64,000 nucleotides of DNA from Clostridium rectalis (lineage in GTDB: Bacteria > Bacillota > Clostridia > Clostridiales > Clostridiaceae), in the NCBI RefSeq assembly GCF_900626095.1, contig NZ_UYZZ01000004.1:124001-188000 (forward strand). Reading direction: 5' to 3'. This document shows, in pieces, positions 1 to 9,215 of the stretch (its first letter is position 1; every line of letters starts with the position of its first letter). Under the pieces are notes generated by a model, which made no database searches, was not told the origin of the DNA, and saw nothing but the letters and a program-made list of their open reading frames with translations. Made by a program: the position numbers and the translations under genes.

Positions 1-1210
1 TAAGTATAATTTAGATAAGGCATTAGAGGAAGCTTTTAATTATGGGAAAGACTTAAATATTTTTAGTAAGTATAAAATCATAGTTGATCCTGATGACAAA
101 TGTATAGGCACAGGATTTTCCTATGATAAAGAGGTAGTAAAAAGATTTATAGATGATATAGCTAAACAGGTTAACAAAGAGCCTGTTAATGCATCCATTA
201 ATAATGAATCTGGAAAGATTAATTTAATTAAACATAAATATGGTAAAAAGTTAGATAAAGATAAACTTCAAAAGGATATACAAAATAGCATGAATGGAGA
301 TGCTAGTAAGGATGTAGAAGTACAAGCTCATATTGAAGAAGTTACTCCTAAAGTAACCTCAGACAAAATTTCATCTATAAATTCATTAATATCTACATTT
401 TATACAGATTATGGATCTATATCTTCATCTCAAAGGGCTAATAATATTGAAATTTGTACAAAAAGTATAAATGGTACTGTTTTAATGCCTGGAGAAATTT
501 TTAGTTTCAATAAAATTGTAGGAGAAAGAACAGAGGAAAGAGGATATCAGTCTGCATCGGTTATAGTTGGAAATCAAGTGGATTCAGGCTTAGGTGGAGG
601 AATTTGTCAGGTATCATCAACGTTATATAATACTATTTTACTAGGTAATATAAAGCCTACAGAAAGAACTCATCATACTTTACCATCAAGTTATGTACCA
701 CTTGGAAGAGATGCTACAGTGGATTGGGGGAATATAGATTATAAATTTAAAAATACACTTCCATATCCTATTTATATTGAAGGAATTGCAAATGGGAGTA
801 CTTTAATATTTAATTTATATTCTAATTCAGAGTTGAATAAAAAAACCTATACTATTTGGAATGAGGTTTATGAAACTATAAATGCTAATATGAAAACTGA
901 AAATGATTCTAGTCTTCCAGAGGGAAAGGAAGAGATTATACAAAATGCATATACGGGATATAAAGTAAGAGTTTATAAAAATACTTTAGAGAATGGAAAG
1001 ATTATAAATCAAGAACTTATTTCTGATGATTTTTATAGACCAGTAGAGGGTTTAGCCAAAGTAGGGGCTAAAAAACCTGATCCTAAACCAGAGGATACGA
1101 AAAATAAAAAACCAGATAAAGATGATAATAAAAAAGATGACACTAATAAAGATGAGAAAAATAAAGAAAAACCTACACAACAAACTCCTAAAGATAAAGT
1201 AAAAAAATGA
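1..1210 (+). CDS. VanW-family wall-associated protein, 5' end outside window
   Basis: The frame that ends at 1210 is already open at position 2, so the gene begins before the window and only its C-terminal ~400 residues are seen. The first ~110 visible residues fit the peptidoglycan-binding type-4 / YoaR-like region that usually precedes VanW. The VanW domain follows (roughly 420-900), with the characteristic GGGICQVSSTLYN and LGRDATVDWG stretches. The last ~50 residues are a low-complexity Lys/Asp/Pro tail (KPDPKPEDTKNKKPDKDD...), as often seen in surface proteins. Family members are usually membrane-anchored extracellular proteins; the biochemical role of VanW is not established. The ATG at 290 lies inside the folded region and is not the true start. 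Followed by a terminator at 1237-1280. Confidence 0.85.
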   Translation, partial: KYNLDKALEEAFNYGKDLNIFSKYKIIVDPDDKCIGTGFSYDKEVVKRFIDDIAKQVNKEPVNASINNESGKINLIKHKYGKKLDKDKLQKDIQNSMNGDASKDVEVQAHIEEVTPKVTSDKISSINSLISTFYTDYGSISSSQRANNIEICTKSINGTVLMPGEIFSFNKIVGERTEERGYQSASVIVGNQVDSGLGGGICQVSSTLYNTILLGNIKPTERTHHTLPSSYVPLGRDATVDWGNIDYKFKNTLPYPIYIEGIANGSTLIFNLYSNSELNKKTYTIWNEVYETINANMKTENDSSLPEGKEEIIQNAYTGYKVRVYKNTLENGKIINQELISDDFYRPVEGLAKVGAKKPDPKPEDTKNKKPDKDDNKKDDTNKDEKNKEKPTQQTPKDKVKK

Positions 1211-1236
1211 TAGGAAAAAAGCAAATATAATAGATA

Positions 1237-1280
1237 AGCATGTGGTGAGATAAGGATAAACACTACATGCTTTCTTTTTT
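1237..1280 (+). terminator. Rho-independent terminator after VanW gene
   Basis: An 11-bp stem (1237-1247 with 1261-1271, one G-T pair) is followed by TTTCTTTTTT. It separates the VanW gene from the MoxR operon. Confidence 0.8.
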
Positions 1281-1330
1281 ATGTTATATAATTAGTAAAA
1301 AGTATCATAATTAAAGAAGAGGTGTTATTT

Positions 1331-2278
1331 ATGCAGGAAACTTTAATAAGAGAAATAATTTATAATATAGAGAAGGTTATAATAGGTAAAGAATTGGAAA
1401 TTTTTAATATATTAAAAGGGATATTAGCAGATGGGCATGTATTAATAGAGGATGTCCCAGGTGTTGGAAAAACAACTTTGGTAAAAGCTTTAGCTAAAAC
1501 TTTTAGTTTATCATACAAAAGAATTCAGTTTACTCCTGATTTGCTACCATCAGATATTTTAGGTGTATCTATATACAATCAAAAAAATGGAGAATTTGAG
1601 TTTATAAAAGGACCTATATTTTCCAATATAGTTTTGGCTGATGAAATAAATAGAACATCACCTAAAACTCAATCTGCATTATTAGAAGTTATGGAAGAAA
1701 AACAGGTATCAGAAGGTAATATAACCTATAAATTAAGGGAGCCATTTATAGTCCTGGCTACCCAAAATCCAATAGAGTATGAGGGGACTTATATTCTTCC
1801 AGAGGCACAGTTGGATAGATTTATTATAAAAGTAAATGTTGGATATCCAAATAAAGAATATGAAAGTAAAATGTTAAAATTATATAGGAATAATAATCCT
1901 TTGGAGGATATTTCTAGTGTGGCAACTGGGAGTGATTTAGTTAATTTACAAAAGAAAGTAAAGGATGTATATGTAGCAGATAAAATTAATGAATATATTG
2001 TAAATATATCAAATGCTACTAGGAATAATAAATATTTATCTTTAGGGGTAAGTCCTAGGGGATCATTAGCGCTATTAAGGGTATGTCAAGCATCTGCCTT
2101 TATAAAGGGAAGGAATTATGTTATACCAGAAGATATTAAAGAAAATATTTTACTTGTATTTTGTCATAGAGTTACATTGTCATCATTAGCAAAGGCACAA
2201 AACTATAAGGTAAATGAAATTATAGAAGATGTTTTAAACTCTGTATCCGTACCAGAAATAGAAGGGAATATATTATGA
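1331..2278 (+). CDS. MoxR-family AAA+ ATPase
   Basis: AAA+ ATPase of the MoxR group, predicted cytoplasmic chaperone for maturation of the products of adjacent genes. Visible motifs: Walker A GVGKTT preceded by LIEDVPG, Walker B LADEINR, sensor-1 ATQNP, and arginine-finger region LPEAQLDRF. Length about 315 aa is normal. I prefer ATG 1331: a GTG at 1322 is also in frame but lies inside the GAGGTG ribosome site, which is correctly spaced for 1331. The gene overlaps the following DUF58 gene by ATGA (2275-2278), so the pair is translationally coupled. MoxR + DUF58 + transglutaminase is a recurrent bacterial operon; its substrate is generally unknown. No promoter is clear in the short gap after the upstream terminator. 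Confidence 0.92.
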   Translation: MQETLIREIIYNIEKVIIGKELEIFNILKGILADGHVLIEDVPGVGKTTLVKALAKTFSLSYKRIQFTPDLLPSDILGVSIYNQKNGEFEFIKGPIFSNIVLADEINRTSPKTQSALLEVMEEKQVSEGNITYKLREPFIVLATQNPIEYEGTYILPEAQLDRFIIKVNVGYPNKEYESKMLKLYRNNNPLEDISSVATGSDLVNLQKKVKDVYVADKINEYIVNISNATRNNKYLSLGVSPRGSLALLRVCQASAFIKGRNYVIPEDIKENILLVFCHRVTLSSLAKAQNYKVNEIIEDVLNSVSVPEIEGNIL

Positions 2279-3420
2279 TAGATATCAATAGGACATTTAT
2301 TTTTTTTATTGTAATATCCTTTTTATATGCATATTTAATAGGAGGTATTTTAGCCTACTCTATTTTATATACTTTACTGTTTATGTTTATTATATCTTAT
2401 ATATATATAATTATTATTAAGGATAAAATATATATTGAGGTAAAATTTGAAAGAGAAGTAGGAACTACAGGGGATGAGATAAAAGTAGTGACTACCATAA
2501 AAAATGGTAGTGTTTTACCTATTTATTATGTTCAAATAAAGAATAAAATTTTATATTCTATGGATGAAAAATATAATGGTTATTTAATGGATTTAAAACC
2601 AAAGAGTAGTAAAAGTTTTGAAAGTAAAGTTAAATTTAATATAAGAGGTATATATGATTTTGGCAATTTATATATGTGTGCTAAAGGTATATTATCTTTA
2701 ATTATAATTAAAAGAAATGTTAAAAAAAATATAGACTTTTATGTATACCCTAAAGTTCATGCTTTAACTAATGTATTTATGTTAAATGGTTATACTGATG
2801 ATTTAGCTATATGTAAAGTGGGAGATGGCATAGATAGTTATTCTATAAGTGATATTAGAAAATATAGACCAGGAGATGATCTAAGAAGAATCCATTGGAA
2901 AGTTAGTGCAAAATATGGAGGATTACATACTAAAAATTTTGATAAGGTATCATCTGATAAATATATTATATTGCTTGATATGAAATATATAGAAAACTAT
3001 AAGGAAGATAAGTTTATAGAGGAACATTTAATAGAGATGACTATATCATTAGTAAAATTTATAAAAAGTAGAAATGGAACTATAGATATTTATATAAACA
3101 ATAATAAAGAGGAGCATTTTTTTATAGATAGGGAAAGTAAAATTCAACTTTTGATGAATTACTTTATAGAAAATAAAAGTAAAGGAAAAAATGATTTTAA
3201 TGTTTTTATTCTTAATAAGATAAAAGAAATACCTAGTAATAGTTCTATATTAATATTTACTCCTAAAATTAATGATGAAATTAGAAAAAACTTTATAAAT
3301 ATAAAAAAAATGGGTTATAAGTTTGTGGTATTTTATTCTTCTGAAAACCCAAAGTATTACGAAAATATCATACTTATGAAAAATTACCAGATATATTGTA
3401 TAGGAAAGGATATATTATGA
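2275..3420 (+). CDS. DUF58 membrane protein, MoxR partner
   Basis: 381 aa. Two hydrophobic helices occupy the first ~50 residues (FIFFIVISFLYAYLIGG and the following segment), then a soluble region. The DUF58 signature YRPGDDLRRIHWK lies near residues 198-210. The C-terminal part has a vWA-like core beginning YIILLDMKY. Family proteins are the usual partners of MoxR ATPases, in operons linked to envelope or stress functions; no enzymatic activity is established. Start ATG overlaps the stop of the MoxR gene, and the stop overlaps the start of the transglutaminase gene, so three genes are read as one coupled unit. Confidence 0.88.
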   Translation: MIDINRTFIFFIVISFLYAYLIGGILAYSILYTLLFMFIISYIYIIIIKDKIYIEVKFEREVGTTGDEIKVVTTIKNGSVLPIYYVQIKNKILYSMDEKYNGYLMDLKPKSSKSFESKVKFNIRGIYDFGNLYMCAKGILSLIIIKRNVKKNIDFYVYPKVHALTNVFMLNGYTDDLAICKVGDGIDSYSISDIRKYRPGDDLRRIHWKVSAKYGGLHTKNFDKVSSDKYIILLDMKYIENYKEDKFIEEHLIEMTISLVKFIKSRNGTIDIYINNNKEEHFFIDRESKIQLLMNYFIENKSKGKNDFNVFILNKIKEIPSNSSILIFTPKINDEIRKNFINIKKMGYKFVVFYSSENPKYYENIILMKNYQIYCIGKDIL

Positions 3421-5645
3421 AAGATTTAAGACATGATTTAAAAAGTTTTGCTTTAATTTATATAAATCTATTATTTATCATAAAGCTTATGGCGGCATGT
3501 TTTAAAATAGATAAATTTTCTTATGCTTTTTTTACTGCAATAATTATAGTATGTATTATAGTATACTGTTTTTATAGTTTAATATTAGATACAATATATT
3601 CAAAAGTTTTTGTTATATCTTCTATAATAATAGTTTTATTTATATGGTTTTATTGTAAGGAATATATTAATCACATGATTTATATAAACTCAAAATATAT
3701 AGTTGAATTAGGTAATTGTATACATAATTTTCAGCAAACTTTTTTTTATCAATATAAATTTCTTTTAATGTTAGTAATTCCTTCTTTGTTTATGGTCTTA
3801 TTTTTTATAGATAAGTTTATTTATAAAAATTTTGTTATATTTTCAAATATAATAAGTATTATATTTTTATGGCATTATGGATATGTACAAGAGGTAAGAG
3901 AGTGTATTCCTTATTTTATATTACTGAGTATAATTACATTTATTTCAAATAATTATATTGAAAGAAAAAAAGTTTTTTCTTTTATTGGAGCAGATAGAAC
4001 AATAAATTTTACTAGCATACTAATATATACATTAATCATAAGTATATTTGCAATTTCTATACAAAGTTTTTTACCTAAAAGAGAATATGGAAAAATTAAT
4101 GATTATTCTAAAAGAAAGGTTTTTAATAGATTTATTCCTAATAAAGAGGATGTATATAATTCTTATAGTCTTATTAGTTCTGGGTATAATAACTTAAATA
4201 AAAAGTTGGGGGGACCAATAAATTTAAATAACAATGAAGTATTTAGAGTTCAATGCGATAGTCCCTATTATTTAAAGGGAAGTTGTAAAGATTATTACGA
4301 TGGGTTTTCCTGGAGAATTAGTGAAGATAATTATAAATCTATGAATAAAGAAAATACTTTACCAAAACCTAAAGGTAGTATGACATTTTCTATAGAAGGT
4401 GAAGGTAGATTTAAGTATATAACTATTTACCCTACATATATAAAAACATCAACTTTTTTTTCACCACTTTATACTACAGAGCTTATTTCTAATGGCAGAA
4501 AAGTATTTTTCAACGATGAAAATAATTTAATATCATCTAATGTAGTAAATAAGTCATATACAGTAGGATTTTATGATGATAGTAGAAAGTATTCCGTAAT
4601 ATCTACTAGTGTAGAATGTAAAAAGGAATTTATGTCAGATCTAATTAGCTATGAATATAAAAAATTTAAAGGAATATATCCTGAAAAAAAGAACCAGTAT
4701 GTTAAGTATCTACAAATACCTGAAAATATATCAGATAGGGTATACAAACTGGTTGAGGATATAACAGAGGATGCAAGTAATCCAGGAGAAAAGGTAATAA
4801 AAATATATGAGTATCTAAATAAAAATTATAAGTATTCACTTAATGTATCTAATATACCTGAGGGAAAGGAATTTATAGATTATTTTTTGTTTGAAGAAAG
4901 AAAAGGATATTGTACTTATTTTGCTACAGCAGCAACAATAATGTGTAGAATTGCAGGGGTACCAGCTAGATATATAGAAGGGTTTAACATGCCATATATT
5001 AAGGATGATAAAGGTTTATATATAGTTACTAATAAGAATGCTCATGCATGGACTGAAGTATTAATATCTCCAGCAGGTGACACATGGTCTATATTAGATG
5101 TAGTACCTTCAGCATCAGAGGAAACTTATGAAACGGTAAATATACATGAAGTAGAGGGAAAAACAAAAGGGATAAATACAAATGGAGACTCTATAAATTA
5201 TAAGGATAATAATAAAAAATTAGTTTTAAATAGAGAAAAAAATATAAATATTTCTAATTTAGATGTTTTAAAAGGAGCTATATTTTTTATAGGTTTAATA
5301 TTTATTTTTAAAATAATATTTTTAAAATATAAACATAGAAAAATTATGGAAGATAAAAGTATTATTCCTTTATATTTATATATAAAACATAGGTTAGAAT
5401 ATCTAGATATAATTAAACCAGAAAATCAGGGGGCATTAGAATTTTATTGTAAAATAGAAGATTCTGGTTTAAGGGAGTGTATGATAAAATTATGTAATAT
5501 AGTGTATGAAGAGACTTATGGTGATAAATATCATACTCTTTATAAGAGTGAACTTAAAGAACCTATTTATATGTTTATAGAGGAGTATATAAAAAAACAA
5601 CAGGGAATAATTAGATATAGTGTTTGTAAATTTTTTACATATTAA
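3417..5645 (+). CDS. Multi-pass membrane protein with transglutaminase-like domain
   Basis: 742 aa from ATG 3417, which overlaps the DUF58 stop (ATGA) and has AGGAAAGGA upstream; an in-frame ATG at 3396 lies inside the DUF58 gene and is less likely. About seven hydrophobic helices fill residues 1-215. An extracytoplasmic stretch follows, then a transglutaminase-like core with catalytic triad Cys499 (KGYCTYFA), His543 (NAHAWTE) and Asp561 (ILDVVP). One more helix (~620-640) precedes a C-terminal DUF4129-like tail. This is the usual third member of MoxR/DUF58 operons and may act as a peptidase or cross-linker at the envelope; the substrate is unknown. The triad is complete, so activity is plausible. 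Confidence 0.88.
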   Translation: MKDLRHDLKSFALIYINLLFIIKLMAACFKIDKFSYAFFTAIIIVCIIVYCFYSLILDTIYSKVFVISSIIIVLFIWFYCKEYINHMIYINSKYIVELGNCIHNFQQTFFYQYKFLLMLVIPSLFMVLFFIDKFIYKNFVIFSNIISIIFLWHYGYVQEVRECIPYFILLSIITFISNNYIERKKVFSFIGADRTINFTSILIYTLIISIFAISIQSFLPKREYGKINDYSKRKVFNRFIPNKEDVYNSYSLISSGYNNLNKKLGGPINLNNNEVFRVQCDSPYYLKGSCKDYYDGFSWRISEDNYKSMNKENTLPKPKGSMTFSIEGEGRFKYITIYPTYIKTSTFFSPLYTTELISNGRKVFFNDENNLISSNVVNKSYTVGFYDDSRKYSVISTSVECKKEFMSDLISYEYKKFKGIYPEKKNQYVKYLQIPENISDRVYKLVEDITEDASNPGEKVIKIYEYLNKNYKYSLNVSNIPEGKEFIDYFLFEERKGYCTYFATAATIMCRIAGVPARYIEGFNMPYIKDDKGLYIVTNKNAHAWTEVLISPAGDTWSILDVVPSASEETYETVNIHEVEGKTKGINTNGDSINYKDNNKKLVLNREKNINISNLDVLKGAIFFIGLIFIFKIIFLKYKHRKIMEDKSIIPLYLYIKHRLEYLDIIKPENQGALEFYCKIEDSGLRECMIKLCNIVYEETYGDKYHTLYKSELKEPIYMFIEEYIKKQQGIIRYSVCKFFTY

Positions 5646-5710
5646 TCTCTATTATATGTAAAAAGTTTAATTAATATGATATAATATTTTTGAGTAATTT
5701 TACCATGGAT

Positions 5711-5784
5711 TGCGGGTATAATATAAAATAACAGGTTTTAGCTAAATTATGTAATTAACAGTTAAATATAGAATTTTACCCGCA
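5711..5784. other. Inverted repeat in gap before amidase gene
   Basis: TGCGGGTA (5711-5718) and TACCCGCA (5777-5784) form a perfect 8-bp inverted repeat separated by 58 AT-rich bases. The pair is the only GC-rich sequence in this gap. The right arm is followed by AAAAATAATC, not a T-run, so it is not a clean terminator. It could be a leader structure for the amidase gene or an operator pair. Confidence 0.35.
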
Positions 5785-5818
5785 AAAATAATCTTATATA
5801 AAAGGATAGTGAGGTACT

Positions 5819-6622
5819 ATGAGGATAACTAATAAAGAAAAATTTTTAAAAGGATCTATTTTTTTTGTTTTGATTATGGTATTATTTTCAAGTTATGATA
5901 TTAAGTGTAATAAAAATGTGGTAGCTAGTAAGGAAAACCCATATGTAGTGGTAGCTAGTAAAGAAAATAGTGATAAAAATAAAATAGGAGATAAAATTTT
6001 GCATGAGGATGAAGATAAGGAAATAGAAGAAGGTGATGAGGAGAATTTAAATTATATTGACAATATTATTTTTAATAAAAAGTTAATAGTAATTGATGCT
6101 GGACATGGTGGGAAAGACAAGGGAACTATTATGGGAAGTTTATATGAAAAGGACATAAATTTAAAAATTTCTAAATATACAAAGAACTATTTGGAATATG
6201 CAGGGTATAAAGTTTTAATGACAAGAAATGAGGATAAATTTATTCCATTAAGGGAAATAGGTAATATTGTAAATAAAGAAAAACCTGAAATATTTGTATC
6301 AATTCATGTGAATTCATTCAAAGAAAGTAAATATAAGGGTATATCAACATATTATTATGATTATAAGGGATATCAAAGAGATGAGAGGATAAAACTTGCA
6401 AAAACTATACAAAATTCCAATGCTAAAAGCGGTTTATGGTATGATAGGGGGATTTATAGGCAGAATATTGCCGTTTTAAGATATAGTAAATCTCCATGTG
6501 TTTTAGTTGAGTGTGGGTTCATAACTAATCCAGATGACAGGGACAAGCTTAATAAGGATAAGGCATTAAAAATTACGGCAAAAAATATTGCGTTAGGTAT
6601 TATAGAATACTGTAATAGATAA
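5819..6622 (+). CDS. N-acetylmuramoyl-L-alanine amidase (Amidase_3), CwlD-like
   Basis: 267 aa. An N-terminal signal/anchor helix (~10-27) precedes a charged linker holding a tandem VVASKEN repeat and an acidic run. The zinc amidase domain starts at ~residue 90: IDAGHGGKDKG (first His), YEKDINLKI (Glu), SIHVNSF (second His) and LVECGFITN (catalytic Glu). Such enzymes cleave the amide bond between MurNAc and the stem peptide outside the membrane. Size and architecture resemble spore-cortex CwlD, but a vegetative wall role cannot be excluded from sequence. GTGAGG lies just upstream of the ATG. Confidence 0.88.
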   Translation: MRITNKEKFLKGSIFFVLIMVLFSSYDIKCNKNVVASKENPYVVVASKENSDKNKIGDKILHEDEDKEIEEGDEENLNYIDNIIFNKKLIVIDAGHGGKDKGTIMGSLYEKDINLKISKYTKNYLEYAGYKVLMTRNEDKFIPLREIGNIVNKEKPEIFVSIHVNSFKESKYKGISTYYYDYKGYQRDERIKLAKTIQNSNAKSGLWYDRGIYRQNIAVLRYSKSPCVLVECGFITNPDDRDKLNKDKALKITAKNIALGIIEYCNR

Positions 6623-6707
6623 AACTAACATAATGTTTTAAATTAATATTTATAATTTTTGTTATAATAAGATATAAAGCAATAAAAGAGGAAAGGGATG
6701 TTGTTAA

Positions 6708-7529
6708 TTGCCGTATAAAATGATGTGTATTGATATGGATGGAACCTTACTTAATAGTAAACATGTAATTAATGAAGAAAATATAGAAGCTATAAAAAAA
6801 GCTACTGAAAAAGGTGTTCTAATAGCTGTTTGTACAGGAAGACTTTTTACATCGGCAGCATACTTTGCAGACTTAATAGGAGTTAAAACACCAGTTATAG
6901 CATCAAATGGAGCTTATATAAGAGATAAGAATACAGATAAAGTAATTTACAAATCTTTATTAGGAAATGACAATTGTAATAAAATAATGAACATTTTAAG
7001 AAAATATAATATTTATCCACATTTTAATAGCTATGATAGTATATTTACTGAAAAAATAGTTTATTCTTCTGAATTTTATTCTAGGATGAATGAAACTTTG
7101 CCAAGGTATAGGAGAATTAAAATAAAGTTAGTTGAAAATTGGGAGAATGTTTTCAAAGAGTATGAGGGAGAAATACTTAAATGTATAGCTATAGATCAGG
7201 ATATTGATAAATTAAAACTAGCTAAGATGGAAATGTTAAAGGAAGAGGACCTAGAGGTAGTAAGTTCTTGGGAAAATAATTTTGAAGTTATGCAAAAGGG
7301 AGTTTCTAAAGGAAAGGCTGTAAACATATTAGCAAAACATTATAGTATAAATAGAGAAGATATAATATGTATAGGAGATAGTGAAAATGATTTATCCATG
7401 ATAAAGTTTGCAGGACTTGGAATAGCCATGGGTAATGCATCGGATTATATAAAGAAAAACTCTGATTATGTGACAGTTACAAATGATGAATCTGGAGTGG
7501 CCAAAGCTATTTATAAATTTGTTTTATAA
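6708..7529 (+). CDS. Cof-type HAD-IIB phosphatase
   Basis: 273 aa, cytoplasmic sugar-phosphate or flavin-phosphate phosphatase type. Motif I DMDGTLLNS contains the nucleophile Asp and the acid/base Asp; motif II is the Thr of CTGR; motif III is a Lys in KGKAVNILAKH; motif IV is GDSENDLSMI. The cap is of type IIB (Cof/YidA). TTG 6708 sits about 9 nt after GGAAAGGG, so I accept it as start; ATG 6720 is possible. Substrate cannot be told from sequence. Confidence 0.88.
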   Translation: MPYKMMCIDMDGTLLNSKHVINEENIEAIKKATEKGVLIAVCTGRLFTSAAYFADLIGVKTPVIASNGAYIRDKNTDKVIYKSLLGNDNCNKIMNILRKYNIYPHFNSYDSIFTEKIVYSSEFYSRMNETLPRYRRIKIKLVENWENVFKEYEGEILKCIAIDQDIDKLKLAKMEMLKEEDLEVVSSWENNFEVMQKGVSKGKAVNILAKHYSINREDIICIGDSENDLSMIKFAGLGIAMGNASDYIKKNSDYVTVTNDESGVAKAIYKFVL

Positions 7530-7543
7530 ATTAAAACATATTT

Positions 7544-7580
7544 AAGCATACTACCTATAAGGAGGTTGAGTAGTATGTTT
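7544..7580 (+). promoter_or_regulatory. Hairpin holding splB ribosome site and start codon
   Basis: 7544-7554 can pair with 7570-7580 (11 bp, one G-T pair; 8 central bp perfect, CATACTAC with GTAGTATG). The 15-nt loop carries the GGAGG at 7561-7565 and the stem includes the ATG at 7575. The structure could hide the splB start and make translation conditional. Confidence 0.4.
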
Positions 7581-8585
7581 ATTCCTAAAAGAGTTATATT
7601 CGAAGAAAAGGCATTAGAATATAAATTAGGTGAGAAATTATTAAAAGATTTTAAAGAAAAATTAAATGTTGAGATAATGTATTCTAAAAATGGTAGAATA
7701 ACTGGAATACCTGGTAGAGATGATATACAAAAGTATTTAGAAGGAAAAAATACTTTAGTGGTAGGAGTAAGGAAAACATTAAAATTTGAATCATGTAAAC
7801 CATCTGCTCATTATCAGCTACCTATAGTAAGTGGGTGTATGGGAATGTGTGAGTATTGTTATTTAAACACTCAAATGGGTAAAAAACCATATATAAAAAT
7901 ACATGTGAATACAGATGAAATATTAAACAAAGCAGCACAGTATATAGATGAAAGAAAACCTGAAATAACAATATTTGAAGGAGCAGCAACATCGGATCCT
8001 ATACCGGTAGAACCTTATAGTAATGCTCTAAAAGAGTGTATAGAGTATTTTGGAAAAAGGGATAAAGCTTATTTTAGGTTTGTAACTAAGTATACAGATA
8101 TAGATAGTCTTTTACCACTAAATCACAATGGTAAAACTACCATAAGATTTAGTTTGAATACAGATAGTGTTATAAAAAAATTTGAACACAGAACACCTAA
8201 TTTTAATGAAAGATTAATGGCAGCAAAGAGAGTTGCTGATAGTGGTTATCCTATAGGGCTTATAATTGCTCCGGTTTTTATATATGAAGACTGGCAACAT
8301 GAATATTATTCTATATTACAGGATATACACAACAGTCTTTCAGGATATAACATAAAGTTTGAGGTTATATCTCATAGGTTTACTAAAAGGGCTAAGGAAA
8401 ATATATTAAATGTTTTTCCAAAAACAATGCTTCCAATGGATGAGGAAATAAGAAAATTTAAATTCGGTCAGTTTGGTTATGGAAAGTATATTTATAAGGA
8501 TGAGGACATGACAGGATTAAAAGAATTCTTTTTAAATAATATTTCAGATTTATTCGGGAAAGAAAGCATAAATTATATTATATAG
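7575..8585 (+). CDS. splB: Spore photoproduct lyase
   Basis: 336 aa radical SAM enzyme that reverses the spore photoproduct (5-thyminyl-5,6-dihydrothymine) during germination. The [4Fe-4S] motif is Cys88-x3-Cys92-x2-Cys95 (GCMGMCEYCYLN). Conserved SplB blocks QLPIVSGCMG, KPYIKIHVN, FRFVTKYTD, HNGKTTIRFS, HRFTKRAKEN and YGKYIYKDE are all present. The start is ATG 7575, 9 nt after GGAGG; a TTG at 7566 abuts the ribosome site and is rejected. At the position of the Bacillus H-donor cysteine (Cys141, in EASCTSD) this protein has Ala138 (EGAATSD). Cys74 is a possible substitute donor. Confidence 0.95.
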   Translation: MFIPKRVIFEEKALEYKLGEKLLKDFKEKLNVEIMYSKNGRITGIPGRDDIQKYLEGKNTLVVGVRKTLKFESCKPSAHYQLPIVSGCMGMCEYCYLNTQMGKKPYIKIHVNTDEILNKAAQYIDERKPEITIFEGAATSDPIPVEPYSNALKECIEYFGKRDKAYFRFVTKYTDIDSLLPLNHNGKTTIRFSLNTDSVIKKFEHRTPNFNERLMAAKRVADSGYPIGLIIAPVFIYEDWQHEYYSILQDIHNSLSGYNIKFEVISHRFTKRAKENILNVFPKTMLPMDEEIRKFKFGQFGYGKYIYKDEDMTGLKEFFLNNISDLFGKESINYII

Positions 8586-8733
8586 ATATATTCTAGCCTA
8601 ATATTTAACTAATATAGAATTTAAGCTTAATTGTATTATATAAACTTTACTATTTATATTTATTAGAGTAATATAGTTAATGTATTTTTTAATGATAATA
8701 TGATTTAATGTTTTATTATAAGGGGGAATAATT

Positions 8734-9201
8734 TTGAATTTAAATATAGTTTTGTTTCAACCTGAAATCCCGCAAAATACAGGTAATATAGCTAGGACTT
8801 GTGTGTTGACTAATTGTACACTTCATTTAATAAAGCCTTTAGGCTTTAGTTTAGATGAAAAACATTTGAAAAGAGCTGGACTTGATTATTGGCCTTATTT
8901 GAATTTAGAAATTCATGAATCTTTTGATGAGTTAAGAAAAAAATACAAAGATAGTACATTTTATTTTTCCACGACTCATGGAGAAAATTCTTATGCAGAT
9001 GTGGAATTTAAAGAAGGAGATTTTATTGTATTTGGAAGAGAATCTTCAGGGCTTCCAGATGAAGTAAGAGAAGATAACAAAGATAGGTGTATAAAGGTAC
9101 CTATGATAAGTAGTACCACTAGATCACTAAACCTCTCTAATACAGTGGCCATTGTTACTTATGAAGCATTGAGGCAGATGAATTTCCCAAATATGAAATA
9201 G
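8734..9201 (+). CDS. trmL: tRNA (cytidine/uridine-2'-O)-methyltransferase TrmL, SPOUT family
   Basis: 155 aa, the usual length for the TrmL/YibK group, which methylates the ribose at tRNA wobble position 34 using SAM. Motifs visible: QPEIPQNTGNIARTC near the N-terminus, FGRESSGLP and the C-terminal knot STTRSLNLSNTVAIVTYEALRQ. TTG start at 8734 is 7 nt after AGGGGG. Upstream 8586-8733 is AT-rich with no clear feature. A DegV gene follows after 14 bp, so the two are probably co-transcribed. Confidence 0.93.
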   Translation: MNLNIVLFQPEIPQNTGNIARTCVLTNCTLHLIKPLGFSLDEKHLKRAGLDYWPYLNLEIHESFDELRKKYKDSTFYFSTTHGENSYADVEFKEGDFIVFGRESSGLPDEVREDNKDRCIKVPMISSTTRSLNLSNTVAIVTYEALRQMNFPNMK

Positions 9202-9215
9202 GAGGGGTTCACTAA

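Noticed and set aside
1033-1263. Minus-strand open frame opposite the VanW tail
   Set aside because: It is a mirror of the Lys/Asp/Pro repeat tail, low complexity, with no ribosome site.
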